Part shown: piece by piece, positions 28,813 through 37,385 of the stretch
Layout: each line of letters starts with the position of its first letter
How positions within the stretch are numbered: position 1 is the first letter of the stretch
From: Agrobacterium tumefaciens
GTDB taxonomy: Bacteria > Pseudomonadota > Alphaproteobacteria > Rhizobiales > Rhizobiaceae
Assembly: GCF_005221325.1 (NCBI RefSeq)
Contig: NZ_CP039888.1
Location: 2,307,501 to 2,371,500 of the forward strand
Reading direction: 5' to 3'
DNA length: 64,000 bases
The notes under the pieces: generated by a model
The model's database searches: none
Seen by the model: only the letters and a program-made list of their open reading frames with translations
What the model was told of the DNA's origin: nothing
Program-made: the position numbers and the translations under genes

Positions 28813-29156
28813 CGACCTTGCCATCATTGCGCCAGTGTCTGGCTCAACCATTACGGGATCATTATATCGAAGCGTCTTAACGCCTGTTCTACAATAAAAA
28901 CAACAATATTAGAGAAGTCTAAAAATATAGTCCTATTTATATCGCTCGCCACCTGCACGTTGCAAAAACAATCGCCGGGGTGACGGACAAGTCTCGACAG
29001 GCCCGCTATTTTGCTCGAAACCGCTTGAATATACTGATAAATAGCGAGTCCCACACCTATCTGCAGGAGGAGGTTGCGCCACCCGCCCACCGGATCGTCT
29101 AGACACCGCGCAAACCAACACGCCGGGCCTCGCCCGCCAGGTCATAGAAGTTTTAT
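28813..29156. other. Divergent promoter region, 344 bp, AT-rich
   Basis: No gene is seen. A TATAAT at 28861-28866 (minus strand) could be a -10 box for the tandem hydrolase. An inverted repeat CGCTATTT (29004-29011) / AAATAGCG (29039-29046) lies toward the ABC gene. Base composition is clearly richer in A and T than in the flanking genes, as expected of a promoter. Confidence 0.45.
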
Positions 29157-31874
29157 ATGGAACAAAGCCTTACGCGTTATATCTGGTCGCACACGAGGCG
29201 GCAGCAGCTTTTCATTCTGCTGATCGTGGCCCTGTCCATGATTCCCTATTTCCTTGCTTTCGATCTGCCCAAACAGATCGTCAACGGGCCTATTCAGGGG
29301 GATGGCTTCGAAGGGGCGAACGCGACGCAGCTCTTCATGCATCTCACGGTCGATATTCCCTATTGGGGCACCGTGACGTTGTTCCCCGGGCTCGAACTCA
29401 ATCGCATGTCGATGCTGATGGGGCTCAGCCTGACGTTCCTTGCGCTCGTCATCATCAACGGGCTCTTCAAATATTACATCAATACCTACAAGGGCCGCCT
29501 CGGCGAGCGGCTTCTGCGGCGTATCCGTTTCGAACTGATCGACAAAATCCTGCGGTTCCCGCCTTCGCATTTCAAGCGGGTCAAAGGCGCTGAAATCTCC
29601 AGCATGGTGAAGGACGAGGTGGAACCGCTCGGTGGATTTACCGGCGATGCCTTCGTGCAGCCGGCGCTTCTCGGCGGCCAGGCGCTCTCCGCGCTCTTCT
29701 TCATTCTCGTGCAGAATTTATGGCTCGGTCTGATCGCGGCTTTCATGGCCGCCATACAGGTCGGCATCATCCCCAAAATGCGCCGCCGCCTCATCGAACT
29801 CGGCCGCCAGCGGCAGCTGAGCGCGCGCCAGCTGGCTGGACGCATCGGCGAAATGGTCGATGGCATCGGCACGATCCATGCCTATGACACGTCCAATTAT
29901 GAGCGTGCCGACGCCTCGCACCGGCTCGGCGATATCTTCAAGATCCGTTACGATCTCTACCAGTGGAAGTTTCTCGTCAAATTCATCAATAACTTCCTGG
30001 CACAGCTCACACCCTTCTTCTTTTATGCGCTCGGCGGTTATCTCACCTTGAAAGGCAGCCTCGATGTCGGCCAGCTGGTCGCCGTCATCAACGCCTATAA
30101 GGAACTGCCTGGACCGCTGAAGGAACTGATCGACTGGGATCAGGCACGACAGGATGTCCAGGTAAAATACGAGCAGGTCTTCGAACAGTTCAATACGCCG
30201 AACATGATAGACGACAAGGTGCAGAAGCTGTCCCCGGGAACCGTCGCGGCGATCACCACGCCGCTCGTCATCGCCAATCTGACGCTTGAGGATGATAGCG
30301 GCAGCCGGCTTCTGGAGCAGGCATCGCTGAAGATCGAGCCGGGCGAGGTGATCGCCGTCGTCGGCGGCTCGGGAGCCGAGGCGCTGGCGGATGCGATCGG
30401 CCGCACGATCTGGCCAACCTCGGGCAAGGTCAGCATCAACGATATCGACATATTGGAACTGCCGGAATCGCTGACCGGGCGGCGCATTTCCTATGTTTCC
30501 TCGGACAGTTATTTTTTCCACGCCAGCCTGAAGGACAATCTGCTTTACGGCCTCAAGCACGCACCACTCGCAGACAAGAACTACGAGGGTGCTGCGCTGG
30601 AGCATCGCAAGTGGGAAATCCGCGAAGCCAAGATGGCAGGCAATCCGCTGATCGACATCAACAGCGAGTGGATCGATTACGCCTCAAGCCCGGCCGGCGA
30701 CGGCAAGCCGGAAAATCTGATTCGGGCCATTCTGGCCGTGCTCGATAGCGTGGAGTTGTCACAGGATATTCTGGAGTTTGCCCTGCGCTCGTCGATCGAT
30801 CCTCTGACCGACCTGCATCTTGCCGCCCGCATCGTGGAACTGCGTCATGTGCTGCGCGCCGAGCTGGAAAAGGAAAATCTGAGCGGCCTCATCGCGCCTT
30901 TCGAGCTGGAGAGCTACAATAGCGAGGCGACGGTTGGCGAAAACCTGTTGTTCGGCACCATGCGGGACTCTACACAGACGATCAGGACCATCATCGAAAG
31001 CGACTATTTCCGGTCGCTGATGCGCGAAACCGGCCTCGTCAAAACCCTGTTCGAAATGGGCTACACGATTGCCGAAAACATCGTGGAAATCTTCGCCGAC
31101 CTGCCGGGAGACCATCCTTTCTTCCAACAGCTCACCTTCATGACGCCCGATGACATTCCGGTCTACCAGCAGATGCTGCAGCGGCTTCAGGGAAAGAGTT
31201 TCGACGAGGCCAATGAAAGCGAAAAACGCGCGATGCTGCGGCTGAGCTTCTTCTACATCGAACCTCGCCAGCGTTTCGGTCTGTTGTCGCCGGAAATCAT
31301 GAACCGGATCGTCGAAGTCCGGCACATGTTCCACGAAAACCTGCCCGATAGTCTGAAAAACGTGATCGAAATCTACGATCCCACCAAATATATGAGCGCC
31401 ACCAGCCTTCTGGACAATATTCTCTTCGGCAAGGTGAGCCATCGCTATACCGACGCCTCGCGGCGTATCACCCGCATCGTCGCGGATGTCATGCGCAAGC
31501 AGGGCGTCTATGAGCGCGTGCTGGCGGTGGGGCTGGATTTCAACCTGGGTGCCGGCGGCAAGCGGCTTGGCCCGCTTCAGCGCCAGAAACTCAATCTCGC
31601 GCGGGCGCTGATCCGCAAATCCGATTATTACGTCTTCAACCGCCCCCTTCCCGGTCTCGACCCCCGACAGCAGGAGGAAATTGTCGAACGGGTCATCACA
31701 CTCCTGAAACAGAACAACAATAACCCCTCGATCGTCTGGGTTCTGTCGAATGCACACCTATCACGTATGTTCGAGCGGGTGATCGTCGTTCATCAGGGCC
31801 TGATCACGGCTGACGGAAGTTACGAGACTCTCGCCGAGGAAAACGGTACATTCAAGGACATGGTCGCGACATAA
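29157..31874 (+). CDS. ABC-exporter-like protein with degenerate, expanded ATPase domain
   Basis: 905 aa. The N-terminal 340 residues form an ABC type-1 exporter membrane domain (LLIVALSMIPYFLAFDLPKQ, six helices predicted). The nucleotide-binding domain is strongly altered. Walker A reads GGSGAEAL (residues 403-410) without Lys. The signature is LGPLQ (804-808) instead of LSGGQ. Walker B is YYVFNR (824-829) instead of a hydrophobic run plus DE. The Q-loop Gln is missing. About 330 residues are inserted between Q-loop and signature, and NLLYG/NLLFG/NILFG motifs recur at 461, 596 and 754. It probably cannot hydrolyse ATP by itself. A cAMP-binding protein gene follows 43 nt later. Confidence 0.85.
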   Translation: MEQSLTRYIWSHTRRQQLFILLIVALSMIPYFLAFDLPKQIVNGPIQGDGFEGANATQLFMHLTVDIPYWGTVTLFPGLELNRMSMLMGLSLTFLALVIINGLFKYYINTYKGRLGERLLRRIRFELIDKILRFPPSHFKRVKGAEISSMVKDEVEPLGGFTGDAFVQPALLGGQALSALFFILVQNLWLGLIAAFMAAIQVGIIPKMRRRLIELGRQRQLSARQLAGRIGEMVDGIGTIHAYDTSNYERADASHRLGDIFKIRYDLYQWKFLVKFINNFLAQLTPFFFYALGGYLTLKGSLDVGQLVAVINAYKELPGPLKELIDWDQARQDVQVKYEQVFEQFNTPNMIDDKVQKLSPGTVAAITTPLVIANLTLEDDSGSRLLEQASLKIEPGEVIAVVGGSGAEALADAIGRTIWPTSGKVSINDIDILELPESLTGRRISYVSSDSYFFHASLKDNLLYGLKHAPLADKNYEGAALEHRKWEIREAKMAGNPLIDINSEWIDYASSPAGDGKPENLIRAILAVLDSVELSQDILEFALRSSIDPLTDLHLAARIVELRHVLRAELEKENLSGLIAPFELESYNSEATVGENLLFGTMRDSTQTIRTIIESDYFRSLMRETGLVKTLFEMGYTIAENIVEIFADLPGDHPFFQQLTFMTPDDIPVYQQMLQRLQGKSFDEANESEKRAMLRLSFFYIEPRQRFGLLSPEIMNRIVEVRHMFHENLPDSLKNVIEIYDPTKYMSATSLLDNILFGKVSHRYTDASRRITRIVADVMRKQGVYERVLAVGLDFNLGAGGKRLGPLQRQKLNLARALIRKSDYYVFNRPLPGLDPRQQEEIVERVITLLKQNNNNPSIVWVLSNAHLSRMFERVIVVHQGLITADGSYETLAEENGTFKDMVAT

Positions 31875-31917
31875 ATCCAAGAATGTGACCGAGGTGGAAC
31901 AGGAACAGGGTAAGGCA

Positions 31918-32373
31918 ATGCTGTTTAAAGACGAAATTCAGATGTTGAAAAGGGTTCCGTTTTTCTCGGAAATGGAACCGTCCAAACTTAAGCTGCTCGC
32001 ATTCGCATCCGACCGGGTGTCCTATCACGCCGGGGATATACTGTTCCGGCAGGGAGATGTCGGCGATGCAGCCTATGTTCTCCTGACCGGAAAAGTGGAT
32101 GTTCTGGTCGATTCCCCATCGGGAACGCTGAAAGTGGCGGAAATGACCGGCAACGCCATCGTCGGTGAAATCGCCATTCTCTGTGACAGTGTCAGAACCG
32201 CGACCATCCGCGCCTCCACCAATGTGGAAGCCCTGCGCATCGGCAAGGAACAGTTCTTCAAGCTCATGTCCGATTTCCCCGACATCACCATCAAGGTCAT
32301 GCGCGTTCTCGCCGAACGCCTTACCCAGACGACGGCTGAGCTGAGCAAAGCACGCGCAGGCGCCAAGACATAA
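31918..32373 (+). CDS. Stand-alone cyclic-nucleotide-binding domain protein
   Basis: 151-aa protein consisting of one CNB domain and a short helical tail, with no DNA-binding helix-turn-helix. The phosphate-binding cassette is intact (GEIAILCDSVRTATIRA with the cAMP-contacting Glu and Arg). I choose the ATG at 31918, preceded by GGTAAGG, over a GTG at 31885. It lies just behind the degenerate ABC gene and upstream of an adenylate cyclase, so a role as cAMP sensor acting by protein contact, perhaps on the ABC protein, is a reasonable inference. Confidence 0.87.
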   Translation: MLFKDEIQMLKRVPFFSEMEPSKLKLLAFASDRVSYHAGDILFRQGDVGDAAYVLLTGKVDVLVDSPSGTLKVAEMTGNAIVGEIAILCDSVRTATIRASTNVEALRIGKEQFFKLMSDFPDITIKVMRVLAERLTQTTAELSKARAGAKT

Positions 32374-32564
32374 ACGACAATTCCTTGCTACCTTGAATGG
32401 CGATATTGGAAAAATAAATGTCGTACTATTGCAATATAAATGAAATGCTGACTGAATAAGGGGTAAAGGGGCCCGCCAGAAATGTGCGGATATAAGAATC
32501 GATAGAAACAACGGGCTTTCATGGGAGGAAAGCGTGCAAGATTCCGTTGTTATTGGGGTGTGCC

Positions 32565-33425
32565 ATGGCGTTCGGTTCCGACACAAGAAGTCGGGAAAGT
32601 AATAGAAATTTTCGGGTAAAGATCTGGGGTGCGCGGGGAACGCTTCCCGTTTCAGGTGAAAACTTCCGAAAATACGGCGGAAATACCATCTGCATCGAGG
32701 TAAGATGCGGTGATCACGTCCTTTTGTTCGATGCCGGTTCCGGCCTGCATCCCGCTGGTCTTGCGCTGCGGGCGGAAGGCATTACCGACGTCAACCTGTT
32801 CTTCTCGCACTGTCACTACGACCACATTGTCGGCTTTCCCTATTTCAAGCCCTTTTATAACAGCTCCAACGATGTCGCCATCTGGTCAGGCCACCTCGCC
32901 GGAAGCATGACCACCCGGGAAATGCTCAAGGATTTCATGAGCCCTCCCTGGTTCCCCGTGCCACTGGAGATTTGCTGCGCAAAGATCGCCACCCGGGATT
33001 TCAAGGCAGGCGACATGCTGGACGTGCATCCCGGCCTATCGATCAGAACCGGAATGCTCAACCATCCCGGCAATGCCATCGGATATCGCCTGGACTGGGA
33101 AGGAAAGTCGCTGGCCATCATCACCGATACCGAACATGAGCCCGGCAGTATCGACGAAACCGTTCTTGATCTCATCAGGGATGTCGATCTTTTCCTCTAT
33201 GACGCCATGTTCACCGATGAGGAAATGGGCCTTTACCGCGGTTATGGCCATTCCTCCTGGCAACAGGCAATCCGCCTTGCCAAGCTTGCCGACGCGAAAA
33301 GTGTGGGCTTCATCCACCACGCCCCAAGCCGCAGCGACGAGGAGCTGGATAATATCGAAAAACAGGCGAAAGCCGAGTTCAACGGCGCATTTGCGGCGAT
33401 GGACGGACAGATCATCGAACTTTGA
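32565..33425 (+). CDS. Metallo-beta-lactamase-fold hydrolase
   Basis: 286-aa MBL-fold enzyme of the PhnP/cyclic-phosphodiesterase-like group. It begins FRVKIWGARGTLPVSGENF and has FDAGSGLHPAG and the di-metal motif SHCHYDH (His82, His84, Asp86, His87); later ligands are in NHPGNAIGY, TDTEH and HHAPS. No signal peptide. The ATG at 32565 follows GGGG; the TTG at 32547 is less likely. Given the cyclase and the cAMP-binding protein on either side, a cyclic-nucleotide phosphodiesterase is an attractive guess, but the substrate is unproven. Confidence 0.83.
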   Translation: MAFGSDTRSRESNRNFRVKIWGARGTLPVSGENFRKYGGNTICIEVRCGDHVLLFDAGSGLHPAGLALRAEGITDVNLFFSHCHYDHIVGFPYFKPFYNSSNDVAIWSGHLAGSMTTREMLKDFMSPPWFPVPLEICCAKIATRDFKAGDMLDVHPGLSIRTGMLNHPGNAIGYRLDWEGKSLAIITDTEHEPGSIDETVLDLIRDVDLFLYDAMFTDEEMGLYRGYGHSSWQQAIRLAKLADAKSVGFIHHAPSRSDEELDNIEKQAKAEFNGAFAAMDGQIIEL

Positions 33426-33698
33426 TCGCAATCCGGCTTCCGCCAGGATTCGACGTTCAACCGTTTTTCGACATCCTCATGGAACACCCTTCACGATGCG
33501 TGCATTTTCGAACACGCACAATTGACCACTTCCGAACAATTGCTCCACGATATTGCCACGAGGCCGCCTGCATTTAGGGTATTTCCAGGAAAAGCGAACC
33601 CCGGTTTTCCGTCGGGAAATGCGACAAAGCGGTCTAAGAGATCGCCACCACATATTGCATGATGATTCTATGCCGAACGGCCATTTGATGGGATTTGC

Positions 33699-35393
33699 AT
33701 GATCCGTTTCTTTTCGGAGACCAATTTAAGACGTGCCCGGATTTCATCCGGCCTCATCATATTTGCTTTCGTTTTTTTCCATCTCTCCAATCATTCCCTT
33801 GCACTCATTTCCATCGACACGGCTGAACGGGCGCGAAAATGGTTCAGCCTGATCTGGCTCAATCCCGTCAGCAGCCTGCTTTTTTACGGTTCGGTCGTGG
33901 TGCATGTCTGCCTCGTCCTGCGTTCGCTTTATCTGCGCAGGACGCTCCGCATGCCGCTGCGTGAGGCGCTTCAGGTCATATTCGGCCTGTCGATCCCGTT
34001 TCTGATCATCGGCCACGCCGTCAATATCCGAGTCTCGCATATGCTTTATGGCATCGACGTCGGTTATTATTCGGTCATCCGACGGCTCTGGATCAACAAT
34101 CCCGTCGGAGGCGCGTGGCAAAGCCTCGCATTGATTGTCATCTGGACCCATGGATGCATCGGCCTCTATTTCTGGCTGCGGTATCGCGAGTGGTATCCGA
34201 AAATCGCCGGGCTCTTCATGACGGTGGCTGTCATGCTGCCGCTCCTGGCGTTGCTGGGCTTCAGCGATGCAGGCCGCTGGCTGGAAGAGGTGGATCGGAA
34301 ATATGCGCTTCCTCCGGGGCTGACGGATAGCGCCATTCAGAGAGACGAACTCCCGCTGCAAAGGGAGATGGAAACGCAAATCCGGTTCATCACCGGCGCA
34401 ACCGAGGCGATTTTTGCCGGCGCGGTGATGCTGGTCTTCGTGTTGCGCGGTGTGCGAAGCTTCCGGCAACGGCTGACCGCGATTGAAATCCACTATGAAC
34501 AGGGCGCACAGGCGCGGATCCCGGCCGGGTTCAGCATTCTCGAAGCCAGCAGGCTTGCGGGCATTCCCCATTACTCCGTCTGCGGCGGCAAGGGGCGCTG
34601 CTCAACCTGTCGCGTCAAGGTTCTGAACAGCAAAGGGCCCCTTCCGCCGCCCGGAGACATCGAGCAGACGACGCTAAGGCGCATCCATGCCGATTCGGAT
34701 GTGCGGCTCGGCTGTCAGCTGCGCCCCACCAGCGATCTCGACATCGCGCTTCTCGTTTCACCACCCCGAGAGAGCGATCTGCCCGCGGATGCGCAGCAGG
34801 CCCGCCCCGGTCGAGAAGAGGAAATCGCCATCCTCTTCTGCGATCTGCGCAATTTCACCACGCTGTCCGAAGCGAGGCTGCCCTATGATGTGGTCTTCCT
34901 TCTCAACCGCTATTTCACCATCGTCGGCCAGGCCGTCGAACAGGCCGGTGGCCATCTCGACAAATTCATCGGTGACGGCGCCATGGCCCTTTTTGGACTT
35001 GGCGAGGATACGGACAGGGCCTGTCGCAACGCCATGAAGGCAGCCGCAACCATATTGCGGGATATCGCAATCCTGAACGAGGGGCTGGAAAAACAATTCG
35101 CCGTCCGCCTCGAAGTGGTGGTCGGCATTCACTCCGGTCCGAGCATCGTCGGCGTGATGGGATATGGCGCGGCAAAAACCCTGACAGCCATAGGCGATAC
35201 CGTGAATGTGGCAAGCCGGCTCGAATCCAAGGCCAAGGAATTCGGCGCCGCCATCGTCGTTTCCGAACCGGCCATCATTCAGGCTGGGCAGGAAATTGAC
35301 GATCTCAGAAGCGAAGAAATCGCCATTCGCGGACGAAACTCGCAGATGAAGGTGTATCTGCTCTCAAGAGAAGAGAGCGAGCGTTATCTGTAA
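33699..35393 (+). CDS. cyaC: CyaC-type redox-sensing membrane adenylate cyclase
   Basis: 564 aa with three modules. A six-helix membrane anchor (residues 15-250) carries several His suited to heme ligation (H28, H32, H69, H106, H114, H151). A 2Fe-2S ferredoxin domain follows (Cys295, Cys301, Cys304, Cys339). The C-terminal class III cyclase has metal ligands Asp382 and Asp426, Lys422 and Asp500 for adenine, and Asn503/Arg507. S. meliloti CyaC has been shown to be a quinone-responsive diheme-b adenylate cyclase with a binuclear Fe-S cluster; this architecture matches. It would convert respiratory redox state to cAMP. Confidence 0.9.
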   Translation: MIRFFSETNLRRARISSGLIIFAFVFFHLSNHSLALISIDTAERARKWFSLIWLNPVSSLLFYGSVVVHVCLVLRSLYLRRTLRMPLREALQVIFGLSIPFLIIGHAVNIRVSHMLYGIDVGYYSVIRRLWINNPVGGAWQSLALIVIWTHGCIGLYFWLRYREWYPKIAGLFMTVAVMLPLLALLGFSDAGRWLEEVDRKYALPPGLTDSAIQRDELPLQREMETQIRFITGATEAIFAGAVMLVFVLRGVRSFRQRLTAIEIHYEQGAQARIPAGFSILEASRLAGIPHYSVCGGKGRCSTCRVKVLNSKGPLPPPGDIEQTTLRRIHADSDVRLGCQLRPTSDLDIALLVSPPRESDLPADAQQARPGREEEIAILFCDLRNFTTLSEARLPYDVVFLLNRYFTIVGQAVEQAGGHLDKFIGDGAMALFGLGEDTDRACRNAMKAAATILRDIAILNEGLEKQFAVRLEVVVGIHSGPSIVGVMGYGAAKTLTAIGDTVNVASRLESKAKEFGAAIVVSEPAIIQAGQEIDDLRSEEIAIRGRNSQMKVYLLSREESERYL

Positions 35394-35430
35394 GGCAACC
35401 ACGGCGCTTCCGTCGCAGGGCGGTCCACCG

Positions 35431-35913
35431 TCAAATCTTGCGATAAAGAAAATATCGATCCGTCGGCACGCTTTCCGGCACCGGCAGCGGTTTCAGCATG
35501 GCATGATCGAGTGGCAGGCCACTGATGGCGATGCCGCCTTTCGCCAGCATGCCCGCGGCAAGATCGGGCAGCCACGTCAAAGTAACCGCATCCTTTTCCG
35601 GATAACCCGTGCCGATATCGGCATGTATCATCGCCGCATCCGTTCCGATGAAGGCCGGAGCGGTTTGCGAGATTTCACCGATCACGAGATCCTCTGCCGC
35701 CGGAACGGAAGAGGCATGCGCGCCCATGGCCCTGTCGAAAGCGATGATACGGCGGTTCGGAAACAGTTCCCGCAGGTGATTGAAAGTGCGCCCGTTTCCA
35801 AGCCCGATTTCCATGAGCGCGCCCTGATCGGGCAGATCGAGATCGGCCTCGACATGGTTGAGGATATCGCGCTGCGCGGTCAACCGGCGAATAAAACTGT
35901 CCAGTCTGCTCAT
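35431..35913 (-). CDS. Class I SAM-dependent methyltransferase
   Basis: 160-aa small methyltransferase. The SAM-binding motif I is LMEIGLGNGRTFNHL, followed by an acidic strand end (IIAFDRAMG). It starts at the ATG at 35913, four nt past the stop of the nucleotide-sugar dehydrogenase, so the two are cotranscribed. The substrate is unknown; a small molecule or a sugar is possible given the glycan context. Confidence 0.8.
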   Translation of the reverse strand: MSRLDSFIRRLTAQRDILNHVEADLDLPDQGALMEIGLGNGRTFNHLRELFPNRRIIAFDRAMGAHASSVPAAEDLVIGEISQTAPAFIGTDAAMIHADIGTGYPEKDAVTLTWLPDLAAGMLAKGGIAISGLPLDHAMLKPLPVPESVPTDRYFLYRKI

Positions 35914-35917
35914 ATTA

Positions 35918-37258
35918 TCAGGCCTTGATGATGTGTTTTGCGGCGATATCCCGGCGCGCGAAGACATTTCGTGTATCGACGATCAGCGGCGCCCAGTCGC
36001 TGAGCGCAGCATAGTCGACATTGTCGTGATCCGTCGCGACAAGAACGGCATCGAAGCCGCCGATGGTATTACTGTCCCAAGATACGGATTTCATGCCCAT
36101 AAGGTGGCTATATTCCCGGGTTTTCGGAATTTCCGCCACATATGGATCGAAATAGGCCGCTTCGCCACCGCGCTCCTGAATAAGCTCCATGAGCTTCAGC
36201 GACGGGCTTTCGCGAATATCGGGCACGTTTTTCTTGTAGGCGAGACCGACGACCAGAACCTTGGAGCGGCTGAGCGCCTTGCCGGAATGGATATCGAGCG
36301 CTTCGGCAACCCGCCCGACGACATGGCGCGGCATGCCGGTATTGATTTCGCCGGCAAGCTCGATGAACCGCGTCGGCAATTCATATTCGCGTGATTTCCA
36401 GGTGAGGTAGAACGGGTCGATCGGTATGCAATGGCCGCCGAGACCCGGACCGGGATAAAACGGCATGAAACCGAACGGCTTGGTTTTCGCCGCGTCGATC
36501 ACTTCCCAAATGTCGATACCCATCGCCTCGTAGACGACCTTGAGTTCGTTAACGAGGGCGATATTGACGGCGCGGAAGACATTTTCGGTGATTTTCACCG
36601 CCTCGGCCGTGGCATTGGTCGAAACCGGAACGATCTTCTTCACCACGGAGCCGTAGAAGGCGGCCATCAATTTTCCGGCAGCCTCGCCGTCACCGGCGAC
36701 GACCTTCGGGATAGTAGAGGTTTCGAAGTCGCTATTGCCGGGGTCTTCCCGCTCGGGCGAAAAGCCGATGAAGAAATCAACGCCGGAGACCAGGCCAGTG
36801 CTCTCCAGAATGGTCTTCACCACCCCGTCGGTCGTGCCGGGATAGGTGGTCGATTCCAGCACCACGAGCTGCCCCTTGCGCAGATGGGTGGCAATCTCCC
36901 GGCAGGTTTTTTCAACATAGGAAAGGTCCGGCTCGCGATATTTCGTCAGCGGCGTCGGCACACAGATGGCGATTACATCGCATTCGGCCAGCCTGGAGAA
37001 ATCGCTGCTGGCAACGAAACCGTCATCCTGCCGCACACTTGCCAGCACCTCATCGGAAACTGCCTCGATATAGCTGCGGCCCGCTTCGATCGCAGTAATT
37101 TTACCGGGGTCGATGTCGAAACCGACAACCTTGAAACCAGCCTTGGCGACCGTCATGGCAAGCGGCAGGCCAACATAGCCGAGGCCGATCACCCCCGCTT
37201 TTGCGCTTCTGTTTTCGATGCTGGAAAGCAAGGTCTGGGAAATGTCTGGAGAAGTCAA
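35918..37258 (-). CDS. UDP-N-acetyl-sugar 6-dehydrogenase (WbpA/WecC-like)
   Basis: 446-aa UDP-sugar dehydrogenase that oxidises C6 of a nucleotide sugar to a uronic acid with NAD. The N-terminal Rossmann motif is GVIGLGYVGLPLAMTVAKAG and the catalytic cysteine lies in GPGLGGHCIPIDPFYL. The sequence resembles the UDP-GlcNAc/ManNAc group more than UDP-glucose dehydrogenase. It is divergent from a glycosyltransferase gene (127 bp apart) and probably supplies an acidic sugar for a surface polysaccharide. Confidence 0.92.
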   Translation of the reverse strand: MTSPDISQTLLSSIENRSAKAGVIGLGYVGLPLAMTVAKAGFKVVGFDIDPGKITAIEAGRSYIEAVSDEVLASVRQDDGFVASSDFSRLAECDVIAICVPTPLTKYREPDLSYVEKTCREIATHLRKGQLVVLESTTYPGTTDGVVKTILESTGLVSGVDFFIGFSPEREDPGNSDFETSTIPKVVAGDGEAAGKLMAAFYGSVVKKIVPVSTNATAEAVKITENVFRAVNIALVNELKVVYEAMGIDIWEVIDAAKTKPFGFMPFYPGPGLGGHCIPIDPFYLTWKSREYELPTRFIELAGEINTGMPRHVVGRVAEALDIHSGKALSRSKVLVVGLAYKKNVPDIRESPSLKLMELIQERGGEAAYFDPYVAEIPKTREYSHLMGMKSVSWDSNTIGGFDAVLVATDHDNVDYAALSDWAPLIVDTRNVFARRDIAAKHIIKA

Positions 37259-37385
37259 AGCGTGTCACGCTCCGCGCATGTGCAAAAGATGCCTTTCAGT
37301 TGGGCAAGAATGACCGACCTGTCAAGGCTCGACCCTTTCAAATTCCGGTTGACGCCCCAGCCGCCGGCGACGCACAACCATCCGC

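Noticed and set aside
29157..31874. ABC gene as a pseudogene
   Set aside because: The motifs are degenerate but the frame is intact for 905 codons, with an intact membrane domain and normal composition; a conserved pseudo-ATPase is the better reading.
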